Of a DNA stretch of 64,000 nt, positions 17,445-27,788 are shown in pieces. Numbering within the stretch: position 1 is the stretch's first letter; each line of letters opens with the position of its first letter. The notes below the pieces were generated by a model. It made no database searches. It was not told the DNA's origin and saw nothing but the letters and a program-made list of their open reading frames with translations. The stretch lies in assembly GCF_000794385.1 (NCBI RefSeq), contig NZ_JTJB01000001.1:124001-188000 (forward strand), given 5' to 3'. This DNA comes from Thermus sp. 2.9. Lineage in GTDB: Bacteria > Deinococcota > Deinococci > Deinococcales > Thermaceae. The translations under genes were made by a program, and so were the position numbers.

Positions 17445-18710
17445 ATGGGCATGACCTTAGCGGAAAAGATTCTTTCTGAGAAGGCGGGAAGAGAGGTAAG
17501 GGCGGGGGAGCTGGTGGTGGTGGAGGTGGACCAGGTGATGGTGGTGGACTCCATCGCCGGGAGCTTCTTCAAGCGCCTGGCTTACCTGGAGGCCACCCCC
17601 CGGTACCCGGAAAGGGTTTCCATTGTCATCGACCACGTGGCCCCGGCAGCCAACCTCGAGGTGGCCAAGGCCCAGAAGGAGATCCGGGAATGGGGAAGGA
17701 AGCACGGCATCCGGGTCTTTGACGTGGGAAGAGGCGTGTGCCACCAGGTGCTCATCGAGGAGGGTCTGGCCCAGCCGGGCTGGATCGTGGTGGGGTCGGA
17801 TTCCCACTCCACCACCTACGGGGCAGTGGGGGCCTTCGGCACGGGCATGGGGGCCACGGATATCGCCCTGGCCGCCGCCAGCGGCCGCACCTGGTTCAGG
17901 GTGCCGGAAAGCGTCAAGGTGACCTTCCGGGGGAGGCTTCCCAAGGGGGTTACCGCCAAGGACGCGGCCCTCGAGATGGTGCGCCTCCTCACCGCCGAGG
18001 GGGCCACCTATATGGCGGTGGAGATCCACCTCTTGGACGGGGCGGAAAGCCTTTCCCGGGGGGAAAGGATGACCCTGGCCAACCTCACGGTGGAGGCGGG
18101 GGCCAAGGCGGGGCTCGTGGTGCCGAGCGGGGAGATTTTGCGGATGTACCGGGTGCCCGAGTGGCTCTACCCCGACCCCGACGCCCGGTATGCCCGGGAG
18201 GTGGAGATCGACCTTTCCACCCTCTCTCCCAGGGTGTCCGTACCCTTCTACGTGGACAACGTGCAGGAGGTGGCCGCCGTCCGGGGCAAGCGGGTGGACC
18301 AGGTGTTCATCGGCACTTGCACCAATGGGCGCCTCGAGGACCTGAGGGCGGCCGCCGAGGTGTTAAAGGGGAAGAAGGTGGCCCCCGGGGTGCGCCTTTT
18401 GGTGATTCCCGCAAGCTCCCAGGTTTTGGAGGAGGCCACCCGGGATGGCACCCTGCTCACCCTGCTGGAGGCCGGGGCCACCATCGGCACCCCTGGGTGC
18501 GGTCCTTGCATGGGGCGGCACATGGGGGTTTTGGCCCCGGGGGAGGTGTGCGTTTCCACCTCCAACCGCAACTTCCGCGGGCGCATGGGGGCCCCGGACG
18601 CGGAGATCTACCTGGCAAGCCCCCGGGTGGCGGCGGCCAGCGCCGTGGCCGGGTATATCGCCACCCCCGAGGACCTAGCCTCTTTGCCTCAGGAGGAAGC
18701 CCATGCCTAG
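17445..18710 (+). CDS. hacA: Homoaconitase large subunit
   Basis: With HacB, isomerises homocitrate to homoisocitrate through cis-homoaconitate in lysine synthesis. The [4Fe-4S] cysteines are in IGTCTNGRLEDL and GCGPCMGRHMG; SDSHSTTYGAVGAFGTGMG and CVSTSNRNFRGRMG complete the aconitase signatures. 421 residues. ATG 17445 (MGMTLAEKIL) is 4-5 bases after AGGAGGC; a second ATG two codons on is possible. Confidence 0.95.
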   Translation: MGMTLAEKILSEKAGREVRAGELVVVEVDQVMVVDSIAGSFFKRLAYLEATPRYPERVSIVIDHVAPAANLEVAKAQKEIREWGRKHGIRVFDVGRGVCHQVLIEEGLAQPGWIVVGSDSHSTTYGAVGAFGTGMGATDIALAAASGRTWFRVPESVKVTFRGRLPKGVTAKDAALEMVRLLTAEGATYMAVEIHLLDGAESLSRGERMTLANLTVEAGAKAGLVVPSGEILRMYRVPEWLYPDPDARYAREVEIDLSTLSPRVSVPFYVDNVQEVAAVRGKRVDQVFIGTCTNGRLEDLRAAAEVLKGKKVAPGVRLLVIPASSQVLEEATRDGTLLTLLEAGATIGTPGCGPCMGRHMGVLAPGEVCVSTSNRNFRGRMGAPDAEIYLASPRVAAASAVAGYIATPEDLASLPQEEAHA

Positions 18711-19194
18711 GGTTTGGAAGTTTGGCGACCACATCAACACGGACGACATCCTTCCCGGCAAGTACGCTCCTTTCATGGTGGGGGAGGACCGGTTCCACAC
18801 CTTCGCCTTCGCCCACCTGCGGCCCGAGTTCGCCAAGGAGGTGAGGCCGGGGGACATCTTGGTCTTTGGGAGGAACGCGGGGCTTGGCAGTAGCCGGGAG
18901 TACGCTCCCGAGGCCTTGCGCAAGCTGGGCATTCGGGCGGTCATCGCCAAAAGCTACGCCCGCATCTTCTTCCGCAACCTGGTGAACCTGGGGATCATTC
19001 CCTTCGAGTCGGAGGAGGTGGTGGATGCGCTAGAGGACGGGGATACGGTGGACCTGGATCTGGAAACGGGGGTTCTGGTGCGGGGAGGAGAGCGCTTCGC
19101 CCTTCGTCCCCCGCCGTCCTTCCTCTTGGAGGCTTTGAGGGAGGGTTCCCTGCTGGACTACTACAAGAAGTATGGTCACTTCCCGGGAGAGTAG
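18703..19194 (+). CDS. hacB: Homoaconitase small subunit
   Basis: Swivel-domain subunit that completes the HacA active site. The family signature is clear: KFGDHINTDDILPGKY near the start and GRNAGLGSSREYAPEALRKLG, with the substrate-binding SSRE. 163 residues. It overlaps hacA by 8 bases. AGGAGG precedes the start. Confidence 0.95.
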   Translation: MPRVWKFGDHINTDDILPGKYAPFMVGEDRFHTFAFAHLRPEFAKEVRPGDILVFGRNAGLGSSREYAPEALRKLGIRAVIAKSYARIFFRNLVNLGIIPFESEEVVDALEDGDTVDLDLETGVLVRGGERFALRPPPSFLLEALREGSLLDYYKKYGHFPGE

Positions 19195-19204
19195 ACTGGG
19201 GTTT

Positions 19205-19525
19205 ATGGAGGACCTGGAGATCACCTGCCCGGTGTGCGGCGAGGCCAGCGTGGTGCTGGCCGAGGACATGGAGACCCTGGAAGTAGGGGACGTGCTGGAG
19301 TGCGAAGCCTGCGGGGCCTTTTTGGAGGTGGTCTCCCTGGATCCCCTCGAGGTGGAGGTGACCGAGGAAGGCCTGGAGGGCTTCTTCGTGGACTGCCCCC
19401 GTTGCGGCTATACCTTTGAGGTATCCGAGGAGGATCGAGGCCAAGAGGTGCAGTGCCCCGAGTGCGGCTTTAGCTTTGTCCCCGACTGGAGCGAAGTGGA
19501 AGGAGAGGAGGACGAGGAATGGTAG
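19205..19525 (+). CDS. Tandem zinc-ribbon protein related to LysW, function unknown
   Basis: A 106-residue acidic protein between hacB and lysW. It has four C-x2-C pairs: Cys 8/11, 33/36, 64/67 and 84/87, so two zinc ribbons. The first ribbon plus its tail ([26 protein letters not shown]) closely follows LysW ([23 protein letters not shown]). The protein ends EGEEDEEW and so lacks the EDWGE end to which LysX attaches the substrate. A carrier role is therefore unlikely; a scaffold or LysW-delivery role is possible. Its stop overlaps lysW (ATGGTAG). No strong ribosome site precedes ATG 19205. Confidence 0.75.
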   Translation: MEDLEITCPVCGEASVVLAEDMETLEVGDVLECEACGAFLEVVSLDPLEVEVTEEGLEGFFVDCPRCGYTFEVSEEDRGQEVQCPECGFSFVPDWSEVEGEEDEEW

Positions 19526-19683
19526 CCACCTGTCCAGAATGCGGTGCGGAGATCCGTTTGGAAAACCCCGAGCTTGGAGAGCTGGTGGTCTGCGAGGACT
19601 GCGGCGCCGAGTTAGAGGTGGTGGGGCTTGACCCCTTGCGCCTCGAGCCCGCCCCCGAGGAGGCGGAGGACTGGGGCGAGTGA
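19519..19683 (+). CDS. lysW: LysW amino-group carrier protein
   Basis: A 54-residue acidic carrier. Alpha-aminoadipate is joined by LysX through its amino group to the side chain of the C-terminal glutamate, and LysZ, LysY and later enzymes work on the bound form. Zinc ribbon CPEC (5-8) and CEDC (25-28), then the diagnostic C-terminus EDWGE (50-54). It starts at ATG 19519, overlapping the stop of the zinc-ribbon gene. A hairpin follows at 19698. Confidence 0.96.
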   Translation: MVATCPECGAEIRLENPELGELVVCEDCGAELEVVGLDPLRLEPAPEEAEDWGE

Positions 19684-19697
19684 GGTTTTGAAGCCTT

Positions 19698-19721
19698 GGG
19701 GAAGGCCTTTTGGCCTTCCCC
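19698..19721 (+). terminator. Hairpin between lysW and lysX
   Basis: GGGGAAGGCC and GGCCTTCCCC form a perfect 10-bp stem with a TTTT loop, followed by CTTTCT. It lies inside the operon, 12 bases before lysX. It may stop part of the transcripts or protect the lysW 3' end, raising LysW over the enzymes. The T run is weak, so it is not a strong terminator. Confidence 0.5.
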
Positions 19722-19733
19722 CTTTCTAGAGCC

Positions 19734-21606
<1,873 letters not shown>

Positions 21607-21614
21607 GAGGCGCC

Positions 21615-22424
21615 ATGATCGTGGTCAAGGTGGGCGGCGCGGAGGGCATCAACTACGAGGCGGTGGCCAAGGACGCGGCCTCCTTGTGGCGGGAGGGCGC
21701 GCGGCTCATCCTGGTCCACGGGGGAAGCAGCGAGACCAACAAGGTGGCGGAGGCCCTGGGCCACCCGCCCCGCTTCCTCACCCACCCGGGGGGGCAGGTG
21801 AGCCGCCTCACGGACCGCAGGACCCTGGAGATCTTTGAGATGGTCTACTGCGGCCTGGTGAACAAGCGCCTGGTGGAGCTTTTGCAGCGGGAAGGGGCCA
21901 ACGCCATCGGGCTTTCCGGCCTGGACGGAAGGCTTCTCGTGGGCCGCAGGAAGACCGCGGTGAAGTACGTGGAAGACGGCAAAATCAAGATCCACCGCGG
22001 GGACTACACGGGCACGGTGGAGGAGGTGAACAAGGCGCTTTTGGACCTCCTCCTGGGGGCGGGTTACCTCCCCGTCCTCACCCCGCCCGCCCTAAGCTAT
22101 GAAAACGAGGCTATCAACACGGACGGGGACCAGATCGCCGCCCTGATCGCCACCGCCTACGGGGCGGAGGCTTTGGTGTACCTCTCCAACGTGCCCGGCC
22201 TCCTCGCCCGCTACCCGGACGAGGGGAGCCTGGTGCGGGAGATCCCCGTGCACAACGTGGAGGATCCCGAGTACCTGGCCCTGGCCCAGGGGCGGATGAA
22301 GCGCAAGGTGATGGGGGCGGTGGAGGCGGTGCGGGGTGGGGTGAAGCGGGTGGTCTTCGCCGACGCCCGGGTGGAAAACCCCATCCGCCGTGCCCTGGCG
22401 GGAGAGGGCACCGTGGTACGCTAG
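21615..22424 (+). CDS. lysZ: LysW-aminoadipate kinase
   Basis: ArgB-like kinase phosphorylating the LysW-bound alpha-aminoadipate. It has [36 protein letters not shown] and [30 protein letters not shown]. 269 residues. Ribosome site GGAGGCGCC precedes ATG 21615. Only the final enzymes of the pathway (aminotransferase, LysK) are missing from this cluster. Confidence 0.94.
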   Translation: MIVVKVGGAEGINYEAVAKDAASLWREGARLILVHGGSSETNKVAEALGHPPRFLTHPGGQVSRLTDRRTLEIFEMVYCGLVNKRLVELLQREGANAIGLSGLDGRLLVGRRKTAVKYVEDGKIKIHRGDYTGTVEEVNKALLDLLLGAGYLPVLTPPALSYENEAINTDGDQIAALIATAYGAEALVYLSNVPGLLARYPDEGSLVREIPVHNVEDPEYLALAQGRMKRKVMGAVEAVRGGVKRVVFADARVENPIRRALAGEGTVVR

Positions 22425-22428
22425 CCCC

Positions 22429-23988
22429 ATGGCGCGCTTCGCCCTGGTCCTCCACGGCCACCTCCCCTACGTGCGGGCCCACGGGATGTGGCCCTTTGGG
22501 GAGGAAACCCTCTACGAGGCCATGGCCGAGACCTACCTGCCCCTATTGCGGGCCCTGGAGAGGCTTTGGCAGGAAGGGGTGGAGGCCCGCTTCACCCTGG
22601 GGATTACCCCCATCCTGGCGGAGCAACTGGCGGACGCCCGCATCCGCCAAGGGTTTTCCGCCTACGCCCAAGACCGCTTGGAGCGAGCCCAGGGGGACTA
22701 CCTTCGCTACCAGGGCACGGACCTGGAAAAAAGCGCCCGCCACCAGGTGACCTTCTGGGAACTCACCCTGGACCACTTTCACTCCCTTTCCGGAGAGATT
22801 CTGCCCGCCTTCCGCCGGGCCCAGGACCGGGGGCAGGTGGAGCTCATCACCTCCAACGCCACCCACGGCTACTCGCCCCTCCTCGGCTACGACGAGGCCC
22901 TTTGGGCCCAGATCAAAACCGGGGTGGCCACCCACCGCCGCCACTTCGCCCAACACCCCACGGGCTTTTGGCTGCCCGAGATGGCCTACCGCCCCCGGGG
23001 TCCTTGGAAGCCCCCGGTGGAGGGCCCCCCGGAAGGGCTTAGGGCCGGGGTGGACGAGCTTTTGATGCGGGCTGGGATCCGCTACACCTTCGTGGACGCC
23101 CACCTGGTCCAAGGGGGTAAGCCCCTTGCCCCCTATGGGGAGGCGAGCTTGGGGCCGGTGGAAAGCGGGGAGGCCACCTTTTACGTGCACGAGCTGGAGT
23201 CGGGGCTTCGGGTCCTCGCCCGCAACCAAGAGACCGCTCTCCAGGTCTGGAGCGCCGACCACGGCTACCCGGGGGAGGGCCTTTACCGCGAGTTCCACCG
23301 CAAGGACCCCCTTTCCGGCCTCCACCACTGGCGGGTGACCCACCGCCAGGCGGACCTGGCCGCCAAGGCCCCCTACGACCCCGAGGCCGCCTTCGCCAAG
23401 GTGCGGGAACACGCCGCCCACTTCGTGGGCCTGGTGGCCCGCCTCGCCCGCCGCCATCCCCGTGGGGTCATCCTGGCCCCTTACGACGCAGAGCTTTTCG
23501 GCCACTGGTGGTACGAGGGGGTGGCGTGGCTGGAAGAGGTCTTGCGCCTCTTGGCCCGGGAAGAAGGGGTGAAGGCGGTGACGGCCAAGGAGGCGGTGCA
23601 GGGGCCCGCCGTGCGCACCGCCTTGCCCGAGGGGTCTTGGGGCCGGGGCGGGGACCACAGGGTCTGGCTGAACGAGGCCACCTTGGACTACTGGCGCCAG
23701 GTCTACCGGGCGGAAGGGGCCATGCGGGAGGCGGTGCGGCGGGGCGTCTTGCCCTCTTCGGCGCTGCAGCAGGCCATGCGGGAGCTTCTCCTCCTGGAGG
23801 CCTCCGACTGGCCCTTCCTCATAGACACCGGCCAGGCCAAGGAGTACGCCGAGGAGCGCTATAAGGCCCACGCCGAGCGCTTCTTCCGCCTGCTAAGAGG
23901 GGTTTCCCCGGAGGAGCTAAAAGCGCTGGAGGAGCAGGACAACCCCTTTCCCGAGGCGGACTTTAGGCTGTACCAAGAGCTAGGATAA
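22429..23988 (+). CDS. GH57 1,4-alpha-glucan branching enzyme
   Basis: Makes alpha-1,6 branches in glycogen. GH57 opening [13 protein letters not shown] (His, metal/substrate region), nucleophile Glu in GFWLPEMAY (Glu184 by count), and acid/base Asp in [12 protein letters not shown]. The 519-residue length matches the structurally known Thermus thermophilus enzyme. ATG 22429 is used because TACGCT (22417-22422) is 6 bases before it; the -10 overlaps the lysZ stop. So it can be expressed apart from the lysine operon. Confidence 0.93.
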   Translation: MARFALVLHGHLPYVRAHGMWPFGEETLYEAMAETYLPLLRALERLWQEGVEARFTLGITPILAEQLADARIRQGFSAYAQDRLERAQGDYLRYQGTDLEKSARHQVTFWELTLDHFHSLSGEILPAFRRAQDRGQVELITSNATHGYSPLLGYDEALWAQIKTGVATHRRHFAQHPTGFWLPEMAYRPRGPWKPPVEGPPEGLRAGVDELLMRAGIRYTFVDAHLVQGGKPLAPYGEASLGPVESGEATFYVHELESGLRVLARNQETALQVWSADHGYPGEGLYREFHRKDPLSGLHHWRVTHRQADLAAKAPYDPEAAFAKVREHAAHFVGLVARLARRHPRGVILAPYDAELFGHWWYEGVAWLEEVLRLLAREEGVKAVTAKEAVQGPAVRTALPEGSWGRGGDHRVWLNEATLDYWRQVYRAEGAMREAVRRGVLPSSALQQAMRELLLLEASDWPFLIDTGQAKEYAEERYKAHAERFFRLLRGVSPEELKALEEQDNPFPEADFRLYQELG

Positions 23989-23992
23989 GGCC

Positions 23993-24868
23993 GTGGTCCG
24001 GCACGCCATCCTCCAGTTCCGGCCGGAGAAGGGGCGGGTTCGGGAGAACCTGGCCCGCTTGGCCGAAGCCCTCCGCCTCCTAAAGCCCCACGCCCCCGAG
24101 GTGGTGGTCCTGCCCGAGGCCGCCCTCACGGGGTACTTCCTGCAAGGGGGGGTGCGGGAGCTCGCCCTCACCCGCTACGAGCTTTTGGAGCTCCTTTCCA
24201 AGGTGCACCGGGAGGCGGGTTGGGAGGGGCTTTTGGACGTGGTGGTGGGGTTTTACGAGCGCGACGAGGGGGCTTACTACAATAGCGCCGCCTACCTGGA
24301 GCTCCCTCACCGGGTGGTCCACGTGCACCGCAAGGTCTTCCTCCCCACGTACGGGGTCTTTGACGAGGAGCGCTACCTGGCCCGGGGCCGGCGGGTGGAG
24401 GCCTTCGGCACCCGTTTTGGCCGGGCGGCCATCCTCATCTGCGAGGACTTCTGGCACTCCGTCACCGCCACCATCGCCGCTTTGGACGGGGCGGAGGTCA
24501 TCTACGTGCCGGCGGCAAGCCCGGCTCGGGGTTTCCATGGGGAGCGCCCGGAGAACGTGGCCCGCTGGCGCACCCTGGCCCAGGCGGTGGCGGCGGAGCA
24601 CGGGGTCTACGTGGTCCTGGCCAGCCTGGTGGGTTTTGAGGCGGGGAAGGGGATGAGCGGGGGGAGTCTGGTGGCGGGCCCCGAGGGGCGGATTTTGGCC
24701 GAGGCGCCACTCTTTGAGGAGGCGGCCCTCCTCTTCCACCTGGACCGGGAGCGGATCCCTCCGGTGCGCTACGATAGCCCCCTCCTTTCCGACCTCGAGG
24801 CGGGCCTTCCCCTTCTTCTCCCGGACCTCACCCGGGTCCTCAACGGGAGGCGGCATGAGGCTTCTTGA
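23993..24868 (+). CDS. Nitrilase-superfamily amidase, probable glutaminase partner of NadE
   Basis: Carbon-nitrogen hydrolase. The Glu-Lys-Cys triad is Glu42 (LPEAALTG), Lys114 (HRKVFLPTYG) and Cys150 (ILICEDFWHS). CEDFW and YGVFDEERYF-type segments are those of the glutaminase domain of glutamine-dependent NAD synthetases. It is 291 residues and directly followed by (overlapping 14 bases) a NadE lacking this domain. So ammonia from glutamine is probably supplied in trans. GTG 23993 follows TAGGAT by 6 bases. Confidence 0.82.
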   Translation: MVRHAILQFRPEKGRVRENLARLAEALRLLKPHAPEVVVLPEAALTGYFLQGGVRELALTRYELLELLSKVHREAGWEGLLDVVVGFYERDEGAYYNSAAYLELPHRVVHVHRKVFLPTYGVFDEERYLARGRRVEAFGTRFGRAAILICEDFWHSVTATIAALDGAEVIYVPAASPARGFHGERPENVARWRTLAQAVAAEHGVYVVLASLVGFEAGKGMSGGSLVAGPEGRILAEAPLFEEAALLFHLDRERIPPVRYDSPLLSDLEAGLPLLLPDLTRVLNGRRHEAS

Positions 24869-25700
24869 GGCGCCCAAGGCGCACGAGGTGTTGGAGCTCA
24901 ACTGGCCCCTGGTGGCGGACTTCCTCACCCGCTTCATCCGGGAGGAGCTCGCCTGGCGGGGGTACACCAAGGCCCTGGTGGCGGTCTCGGGCGGGGTGGA
25001 CTCCGCCACCACCTTGGCCCTGGCGGTGCGGGCCTTGGGGCCGGAGAACGTCCACGCCCTTTTCCTGCCCCACAGGGACTCCAGCCCCCTTTCCCGGGAA
25101 CACGCCCACCTGGTGGCCCGCACCTTCGGCGTGGCCCTGGAGGAGGTGGACATCACCCCCATGGTGGAGGGGTACGCCGCCCTCACCCCCGACCTCACCC
25201 CCCACCGCAAGGGGAACGTCATGGCCCGGGCCCGGATGATCGTCCTCTTTGACAAGGCCGAGGCCTACAAGGCCCTCCCCTTGGGCACGGGCAACAAGAC
25301 CGAAAGGCTTTTCGGCTACTTCACCTGGCACGGGGACGATACCCCTCCCGTGAACCCCTTGGGCGACCTCTACAAGACCCAGGTTTGGCGCCTGGCGGAG
25401 TACCTGGGGGTGCCCGAGGCGGTGGTGAGGAAGCCCCCCACCGCCGACCTCATCCCTGGCCAGACGGACGAGGCGGACCTGGGGGTGCGCTACCTGCGGG
25501 CGGACGTGATCCTGGAGCACTACCTCAAGGGCTATCCCGACGCCTACATCCTGAGCCTGGGCTACACGGAGGAAGAGCTTAGGCGGGTGAAGGAGCGGGT
25601 GAACCGCACCCACTGGAAGCGGGCCCTGCCTACCGTGGCCCTCCTTTCCTCCACCGCCATCGGGGAGTTTTACCTGAGGCCCTTGGATTTTAGGCTCTAG
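24855..25700 (+). CDS. nadE: NAD+ synthetase (synthetase domain only)
   Basis: Amidates nicotinic acid adenine dinucleotide to NAD with ATP. Pyrophosphatase loop VSGGVDSATTLALAV, then GTGNKTERLFGYFTWHGDD and PTADLIPGQTDEADLGV. 281 residues, i.e. the ammonia-type length. ATG 24855 has GGGAGG 4-5 bases upstream and overlaps the nitrilase gene. Confidence 0.94.
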   Translation: MRLLEAPKAHEVLELNWPLVADFLTRFIREELAWRGYTKALVAVSGGVDSATTLALAVRALGPENVHALFLPHRDSSPLSREHAHLVARTFGVALEEVDITPMVEGYAALTPDLTPHRKGNVMARARMIVLFDKAEAYKALPLGTGNKTERLFGYFTWHGDDTPPVNPLGDLYKTQVWRLAEYLGVPEAVVRKPPTADLIPGQTDEADLGVRYLRADVILEHYLKGYPDAYILSLGYTEEELRRVKERVNRTHWKRALPTVALLSSTAIGEFYLRPLDFRL

Positions 25701-25703
25701 GCT

Positions 25704-26354
25704 ATGGCGCGACAGATCGGCAAGGCGGGAAAGACGCTTTCCAAAAAACTTTGGCGGGTGGCCTTTGTCCTCTTGGCCTTTGGCTTCGTGGCCTGGCTTC
25801 TCGTCAAGCTCCTGGTCCCCTGGGCGGGGTTTTTGGCCTTTCCCCTGGCCCTTTTGGCGGTGGCCAAGCTCCTCCAGGACAAGGAGGTGGAGCGGGTGGT
25901 GGTGGCGAGCGCCCGGGGCTACCTTGGGGAGGCCCGGGTGGCCCAGTTTCTGGCCCAGCTTCCCTCCACCTGGCGGGTCTTCCACGACGTGGACCTGGGC
26001 GGGGAGAACGCCGACCACGTGGTGGTGGGGCCGCCCGGCGTCTTCAATGTGGAGGTCAAGAACTACACCGGCAAGATCCGGGCCACGCCCCGGGGCCTTT
26101 GGATCCGGGGCGAGCGGCGGGACGACCTCGTGCGCCAGGCTTGGCGCCAGGCGCACAAGCTCCGCGAGCTTCTGGGGGTGGAGGTGGAGCCGCTTCTGGT
26201 CTTCGTGAGCGGGGAGTTGGAGGGCCGCCAGGTGGGGCGGCTTCCCGTACTCCGGCCCGAGGAGGTGGTGCCCTACCTCAAGGGGCTTCCTCCCCGGCTA
26301 AGCTTCGCCCAGGCGCAAAAGGTTGCGGAGCTTCTGGAGAAGAGGGTGAAATGA
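25704..26354 (+). CDS. Membrane-anchored NERD-domain protein
   Basis: Nuclease-related (NERD) protein. Two hydrophobic segments (about 18-36 and 38-56) are followed by a NERD domain from about 70: GYLGEARVAQFLAQL, WRVFHDVDLGGENADHVVVGPPGVFNVEVKNYTGKI. The D...E-x-K triad of the restriction-endonuclease fold is kept. Substrate unknown. ATG 25704 is 7 bases after TAGGCT. Its stop overlaps the next start as ATGA. Confidence 0.82.
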   Translation: MARQIGKAGKTLSKKLWRVAFVLLAFGFVAWLLVKLLVPWAGFLAFPLALLAVAKLLQDKEVERVVVASARGYLGEARVAQFLAQLPSTWRVFHDVDLGGENADHVVVGPPGVFNVEVKNYTGKIRATPRGLWIRGERRDDLVRQAWRQAHKLRELLGVEVEPLLVFVSGELEGRQVGRLPVLRPEEVVPYLKGLPPRLSFAQAQKVAELLEKRVK

Positions 26355-26785
26355 TTGAGATGATGGACGATCAAGCCCTGCGGGCCTATCTGGAAAGGGC
26401 CCGGACCATCGCCGTTTTGGGTGCCCACAAGGACCCTTCCCGCCCCGCCCACTACGTGCCCAAGTACCTGTGGGAGAAGGGCTACCGCATCCTGCCCGTG
26501 AACCCCCGCTTCGCCGGGGAGGAGCTCTTTGGGGAGAAGGTGGCGGCGAGCCTCGCCGATCTCCAGGCCCCGGTGGACATCCTGGACGTCTTCCGCCCCC
26601 CTTCCGCCCTCCCGGACCACCTCCCGGAGATCCTGGCCCTGAGGCCCGGCCTGGTCTGGCTCCAGTCGGGGATCACCCACCCCGGCTTTGAGGAGGCCCT
26701 ACGGGAGGCGGGCATCCCGGTGGTGGCGGACCGTTGCCTCATGGTGGAGCACAAGCGCCTCTTCCGAGGCCCCATTCCCCTCTAG
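26351..26785 (+). CDS. CoA-binding (Rossmann-fold) protein
   Basis: YccU-type CoA-binding protein with the succinyl-CoA-synthetase-alpha-like Rossmann fold: TIAVLGAHKDPSRPAHYVPKYL, ILPVNPRFAGEELFGEKV, PVDILDVFRPP, GLVWLQSGITHPGFEEALREAGIPVVADRCLMVEH. 144 residues. It binds CoA in family members; role unknown. Starts further in (26360 or 26363) are also ATG. Confidence 0.88.
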   Translation: MIEMMDDQALRAYLERARTIAVLGAHKDPSRPAHYVPKYLWEKGYRILPVNPRFAGEELFGEKVAASLADLQAPVDILDVFRPPSALPDHLPEILALRPGLVWLQSGITHPGFEEALREAGIPVVADRCLMVEHKRLFRGPIPL

Positions 26786-26786
26786 C

Positions 26787-27788
26787 GTGGAAGCCTGGCA
26801 GAAGGCCCTCCTCGCCTGGTACCGGCAAAACGCCCGGCCCCTTCCCTGGCGGAAGGAGAAGGACCCCTACCGCATCCTGGTTTCCGAGGTCCTCCTGCAA
26901 CAGACCCGGGTGGCCCAGGCCATCCCCTACTACCACCGCTTCCTGGCCCGCTTTCCCACCCTGAAGGCCTTGCGGGAAGCCTCCCTGGAGGAAGTGCTGA
27001 GGGTCTGGCAGGGGGCGGGCTACTACCGCCGGGCGGAGCGCCTCCACCGCCTGAGCCGGGAGGTGGAGGCCCTTCCCCCAAGCTTCGCCGCGCTTCAGGA
27101 GCTCCCCGGCCTAGGGCCCTACACCGCGGCGGCGGTGGCCTCCGTGGCCTTCGGGGAGCGGGTGGCGGCGGTGGACGGGAACGTGCGGCGGGTGCTCTCC
27201 CGCCTCTTCGCCCTGGAAAACCCATCCCCTCGGGAGCTCTTTTCCCTGGCCCAGGGGCTTCTCCCCGAGGGGGAGGACCCCGGGGAGTGGAACCAGGCCC
27301 TCATGGAGCTCGGAGCGGTGGTCTGCCTTCCCCGGAAGCCCCTTTGCCCCGCCTGCCCCCTCGCCGCCTTCTGCCGGGGCCGGGAGGCTTGGGCGCGCTA
27401 CCCGAGGCCGAGGAGGCGGGAGGCGCCGGAGGAGGGGCTCGCCGCCTTGGTCCTTTTGGGGAGGCGGGGGGTGTACTTGGAGCGCCTTGCGGGCCGCTTC
27501 CGGGGGCTTTACGGGGTGCCCCTTTTCCCGGAAGGGGAGCTGGAGGCGCGGGCACAGGCCTTCGGCGTGGCGCCCCGGTACCTGGCCGAGGTGCGCCACG
27601 CCCTCACCCACCGCCGGCTTCGGGTGCGGGTGTACGGGGCCCCCTGGGACGGGGAGGGGGAAGACCCTCAGGCCAAGCCCCTACCCAAGCTCATGGAGAA
27701 GATACTGGGCGAGGCGCTTCCCCTCCTGGCTCATGCGGGCGTAGTCCCCCTCCCGCACGCAGAGCCCCACGGCATAAAGCCCCGCTAG
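26787..27788 (+). CDS. mutY: A/G-specific adenine DNA glycosylase MutY
   Basis: Removes adenine mispaired with 8-oxoguanine. HhH-GPD motif LPGLGPYTAAAVASVAFGERVAAVDGNVRRV with the catalytic Asp, the opening PLPWRKEKDPYRILVSEVLLQQTRV, and the [4Fe-4S] cluster CLPRKPLCPACPLAAFC. A C-terminal NUDIX-like domain follows. 333 residues. GTG 26787 follows the preceding stop by one base. The last 108 bases overlap the antisense GidA-related gene. Confidence 0.94.
   Translation: MEAWQKALLAWYRQNARPLPWRKEKDPYRILVSEVLLQQTRVAQAIPYYHRFLARFPTLKALREASLEEVLRVWQGAGYYRRAERLHRLSREVEALPPSFAALQELPGLGPYTAAAVASVAFGERVAAVDGNVRRVLSRLFALENPSPRELFSLAQGLLPEGEDPGEWNQALMELGAVVCLPRKPLCPACPLAAFCRGREAWARYPRPRRREAPEEGLAALVLLGRRGVYLERLAGRFRGLYGVPLFPEGELEARAQAFGVAPRYLAEVRHALTHRRLRVRVYGAPWDGEGEDPQAKPLPKLMEKILGEALPLLAHAGVVPLPHAEPHGIKPR

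Noticed and set aside
19205-19525. Second LysW carrier
   Set aside because: The C-terminal EDWGE needed for loading is missing; listed instead as a relative of unknown role.
19710-19733. Upstream TTG start for lysX
   Set aside because: It lies inside the hairpin; ATG 19734 gives the normal length and N-terminus.
24840-26156. 438-codon open frame on the minus strand across nadE and the NERD gene
   Set aside because: Low-complexity Gly/His/Pro/Gln-rich translation, typical antisense shadow of high-GC genes; the plus-strand genes have clear motifs.
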